Shown: positions 43,796-45,885 of the stretch, piece after piece
Layout of the letters: each line of letters opens with the position of its first letter
How positions within the stretch are numbered: the first letter of the stretch is position 1
Origin: Coptodactyla brooksi
Taxonomy: Eukaryota > Arthropoda > Insecta > Coleoptera > Scarabaeidae
DNA: 45,885 bases
Reading direction: 5' to 3'
NCBI GenBank assembly: GCA_033557675.1
Contig: JAWQRM010000012.1
Coordinates: 1-45,885 of the forward strand
Made by a program: the position numbers and the translations under genes
Notes under the pieces: generated by a model
The model's database searches: none
What the model was told of the DNA's origin: nothing
The model's input: only the letters and a program-made list of their open reading frames with translations

Positions 43796-45057
43796 AATAA
43801 AACGCCAAACGGCGCGGACTCGGGGGAATTTTTAACCGGCTCTTTTTAGATTACGGAGAATCGCCGTCACGCCTACGTGTGTACATATGCTAGATGTATA
43901 AAAGATAAACCGCGATTTTATTTTTTTCTTTAGAGGAAGCTCCGGATTCCTAAGAGTTTAGTGCAAATTACGTTACGACCGTTTTTGACATTGGCCCGTC
44001 GTCGACTTGCCAATTATTACTTTTCCCGTGATTTATATAAACTTTTTAAGCTTATATAAAATTCTCGACTCGTGAGAATTTACAAAATTTTAAATATATA
44101 CATATATAAAAAGTTAGTTATCGACGATGAAAATAAATAATACAAACGAATCTTAGTAAAATATCCTAGAGGAATCGCGATTTTATTCATTCTTTACGTA
44201 TAATTTTCCTGCCCCTCCCTAAAACTTTATAGCATGACTCGCGTTACAATCGTTTTAATGTTGGCGCTTCGTCGACTTGCCAAAACTTGTTTTCTCGGTG
44301 GCGCGCTGACGCAACCTGCAATATTAAGTTATTTGCGTCACACCGAGATCTATGTAATTTAAAACGTTTGTAAACATTTTTTAGATAATATACAATAATA
44401 AATATGTAAAAATTAAATTTTTTCGTTTTCTTTACAATTTACCTCACGACAAAACGCGTTATTCAGAACGTAATAAAATGAGAAGTCGCGAATTTTGGAA
44501 CCTTCGGCTCGGTAACGAAAACGAAGTTTTTCGCTCGACGCACGCTTCGCCGACCGGGTCGGCACCTTCAGGATCGATACGTATGTCGTATATTGACTCG
44601 GTCCGTGAAAGAACGTTCGGTTTTGGCGCGACGGTAGCGTCGTTTAACTTCATAACAAAACCAAATAAGTATTTCAATTATAAATATATTTATAACGACA
44701 CGCGGTTTAAATAAATAATTTCCGATCCTATTATATAAAGAAAGGAATAAAAAGTGGTCTTCATACTAAACGAACGCTAAATTTTTGGGTCAACATTCTA
44801 TTTAAATAACCGTTTTGAAATAGTAATGTCGATTCTATTCAAATGAAGCGAAGACTACCCACGGTCACTTGCCCTACCCATTCTTTTTTTCATTTTTTTT
44901 TTTGAGGAGGGTGTGGTTATTACTAAAGTAGCGAAGTCCGATACAAAAGATATTATTTATTTCTTATTTTAAGATTGTTTATAAAACTGTTTAGATACGA
45001 GAGTAAAAAAAATTATGTATATATAGGATATATAAATGAAATCGTCAATGCGAAAGT
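43796..45057. other. Convergent 3' region between FAM193 and the Jupiter-like gene
   Basis: AATAAA at 43796-43801 directly after the FAM193 stop, another near 44147. Contains a degenerate ~270 bp direct duplication (43955-44310). At 44459-44714 both strands have open frames of 70-80 codons with moderate GC, but neither has a recognised domain or clear codon bias, so no gene is called there. Confidence 0.5.
43955..44310. repeat. Degenerate ~270 bp direct duplication in the FAM193 3' flank
   Basis: Blocks acgttacgaccgtttttgac and attggcccgtcgtcgacttg (43971-44011) recur as gcgttacaatcgttttaatg and ttggcgcttcgtcgacttgc (44240-44281). The most conserved core is cgtcgacttgccaa. Confidence 0.6.
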
Positions 45058-45372
45058 CTACCAAAGTCTAGATGAAAATCCTCCCGGGGGCACGCGGACG
45101 CGCTGCGGCGTTTCTTCGAGCTTTTCAATCTTCTTCTCTTCATCTTTCTTCTCGTTCTCACCCTTCTGTTCGTCTTTAATTTTCTGGCTCTCTGGCGTGT
45201 CGTCAAACTGTAGACAGCTTTTTAATTCGGACGTTTGATGTCTCCGATTGATCTTCGGCTTATTCTCGCCGAACCCTCCGAATATGTTCGATTCGTCGCC
45301 GCCCGGAGGTTTCAGTGCCTTTCGGGATCGGTGGGTCGAAGACAATCCCACGTTAAATTCGGTCGAAGACAT
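45058..45372 (-). CDS. Jupiter: Jupiter-type microtubule-associated protein (104 aa, single exon)
   Basis: Small, disordered, highly charged protein that binds microtubules (Drosophila Jupiter; vertebrate JPT1/HN1 relatives). Starts ATG 45372, MSSTEFNVGLSST. Two family signatures frame it: ALKPPGGDESNIFGGF at about residues 19-34 (family pattern RVL.PPGG.S..FG) and the C-terminal VPPGGFSSRLW, close to the terminal PPGG.SSGLW of Jupiter. The middle is an E/K-rich stretch. It is much shorter than Drosophila Jupiter (over 200 aa), lacking the middle repeats, so it may be one isoform, a short paralogue, or one coding exon of a larger gene. Confidence 0.85.
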   Translation of the reverse strand: MSSTEFNVGLSSTHRSRKALKPPGGDESNIFGGFGENKPKINRRHQTSELKSCLQFDDTPESQKIKDEQKGENEKKDEEKKIEKLEETPQRVRVPPGGFSSRLW

Positions 45373-45885
45373 CTCTTTACCGGTTCCTTAATGCGAATGA
45401 GAAAAATAAGCGGACCGGAAAACGTTACGATTCACGAAAACATACCTAAGTACGTTACGATCGGAGACTCCGGTCGGCGCTGGCCCGAGAATAGCTCTGA
45501 ATAGATCTTTTTCGCAAAAGGGTACTGACCACCGGGTACTGACCACCGAAACACTGAATCATCAAGGAGTACAAAATATAACGTCTACGCGCGTTCCGAT
45601 TGGTCGGAAGCTTTTCAAAATGGGCGAGGAATACCGACCGCCGTGACGTTTGCGCGTGCGCGCGCGAATTCCATTCTAAAAACGATTTTGAGAATTTTAC
45701 TTTTGTTATAGAAAACGTAAGAATTTTCTCCCGCCGCAGTAATTATCGAAATAATAATGTTACGTATTATTTCGCATTTTAATATCGTTTTAACTTTAAG
45801 GTTTATAAAGACGAACAAAACGATCGTGGAGAACGTTAGAAAAATTGATTCGAGCGTTTTGGGTTGCGTGCGCGCAGTATATACT
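45373..45885. promoter_or_regulatory. Upstream region of the Jupiter-like gene
   Basis: Non-coding, probably 5' UTR and promoter. Contains a perfect tandem 14-mer GGGTACTGACCACC at 45520-45533 and 45534-45547. CG-rich around 45640-45670. No gene is supported to the right edge. Confidence 0.45.

Noticed and set aside
44459..44714. Overlapping ORFs on both strands between FAM193 and Jupiter
   Set aside because: Neither strand shows a domain or clear codon preference; an unknown UTR or repeat is as likely.

Overview
This 45.9 kb window is nuclear DNA of an animal, most probably an insect. Intergenic DNA is AT-rich and exons are GC-richer. Genes are broken by GT-AG introns, many only 50-60 nt long. 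Mariner-family DNA transposons and tRNA-derived SINEs are scattered through introns, and a Jupiter-type microtubule protein is present. There are no operons, prokaryotic signals or CRISPR arrays. The species cannot be named from the sequence.

Layout, left to right. 1-5.8 kb: one small unrecognised membrane protein gene (-) between two copies of a dispersed repeat, then non-coding DNA with a degenerate 0.5 kb tandem duplication. 5.8-7.3 kb: XXYLT1, an ER xylosyltransferase (3 exons, -). 7.7-13.4 kb: DSTYK, a dual-specificity kinase (7 exons, +), starting 400 bp from XXYLT1 in a head-to-head pair. Its introns hold a 1.39 kb mariner-type element with long inverted repeats, a MITE, a SINE remnant and two tandem repeat copies. 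14.6-19.3 kb: a MAGI scaffold (two WW, four PDZ; 5 exons, -), whose first intron holds one transposon nested in another repeat. 21.6-28.8 kb: KDM5/lid histone H3K4 demethylase (8 exons, +). Its large intron holds two mariner fragments and a CR1-like LINE fragment. 32.1-32.9 kb: an unrecognised basic protein (+). 35.1-36.5 kb: ABHD17 depalmitoylase (3 exons, -). 38.4-43.8 kb: a FAM193 family gene (10 exons, +) with a third type of mariner remnant in an intron. 45.1-45.4 kb: a Jupiter-like gene (-).

The genes belong to unrelated pathways (Notch O-glycan editing, receptor/FGF signalling, junction scaffolding, chromatin, protein depalmitoylation, microtubules) and are simply neighbours. I reconstructed exon chains by hand from reading frame, splice signals and remembered family alignments. 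Every junction keeps frame, and the spacing of catalytic residues in KDM5, DSTYK and ABHD17 equals that of the human proteins as I remember them.

I did not find a new biological system. The observations most worth checking are a GC-rich patch at 34.8 kb with strong codon periodicity that matches no gene model, an open reading frame joining a transposon remnant to a FAM193 exon, recurrent degenerate 0.2-0.5 kb tandem duplications, short frame-preserving stop-free introns inside PDZ4 and next to JmjC, and a KDM5 gene in which all introns are phase 0.
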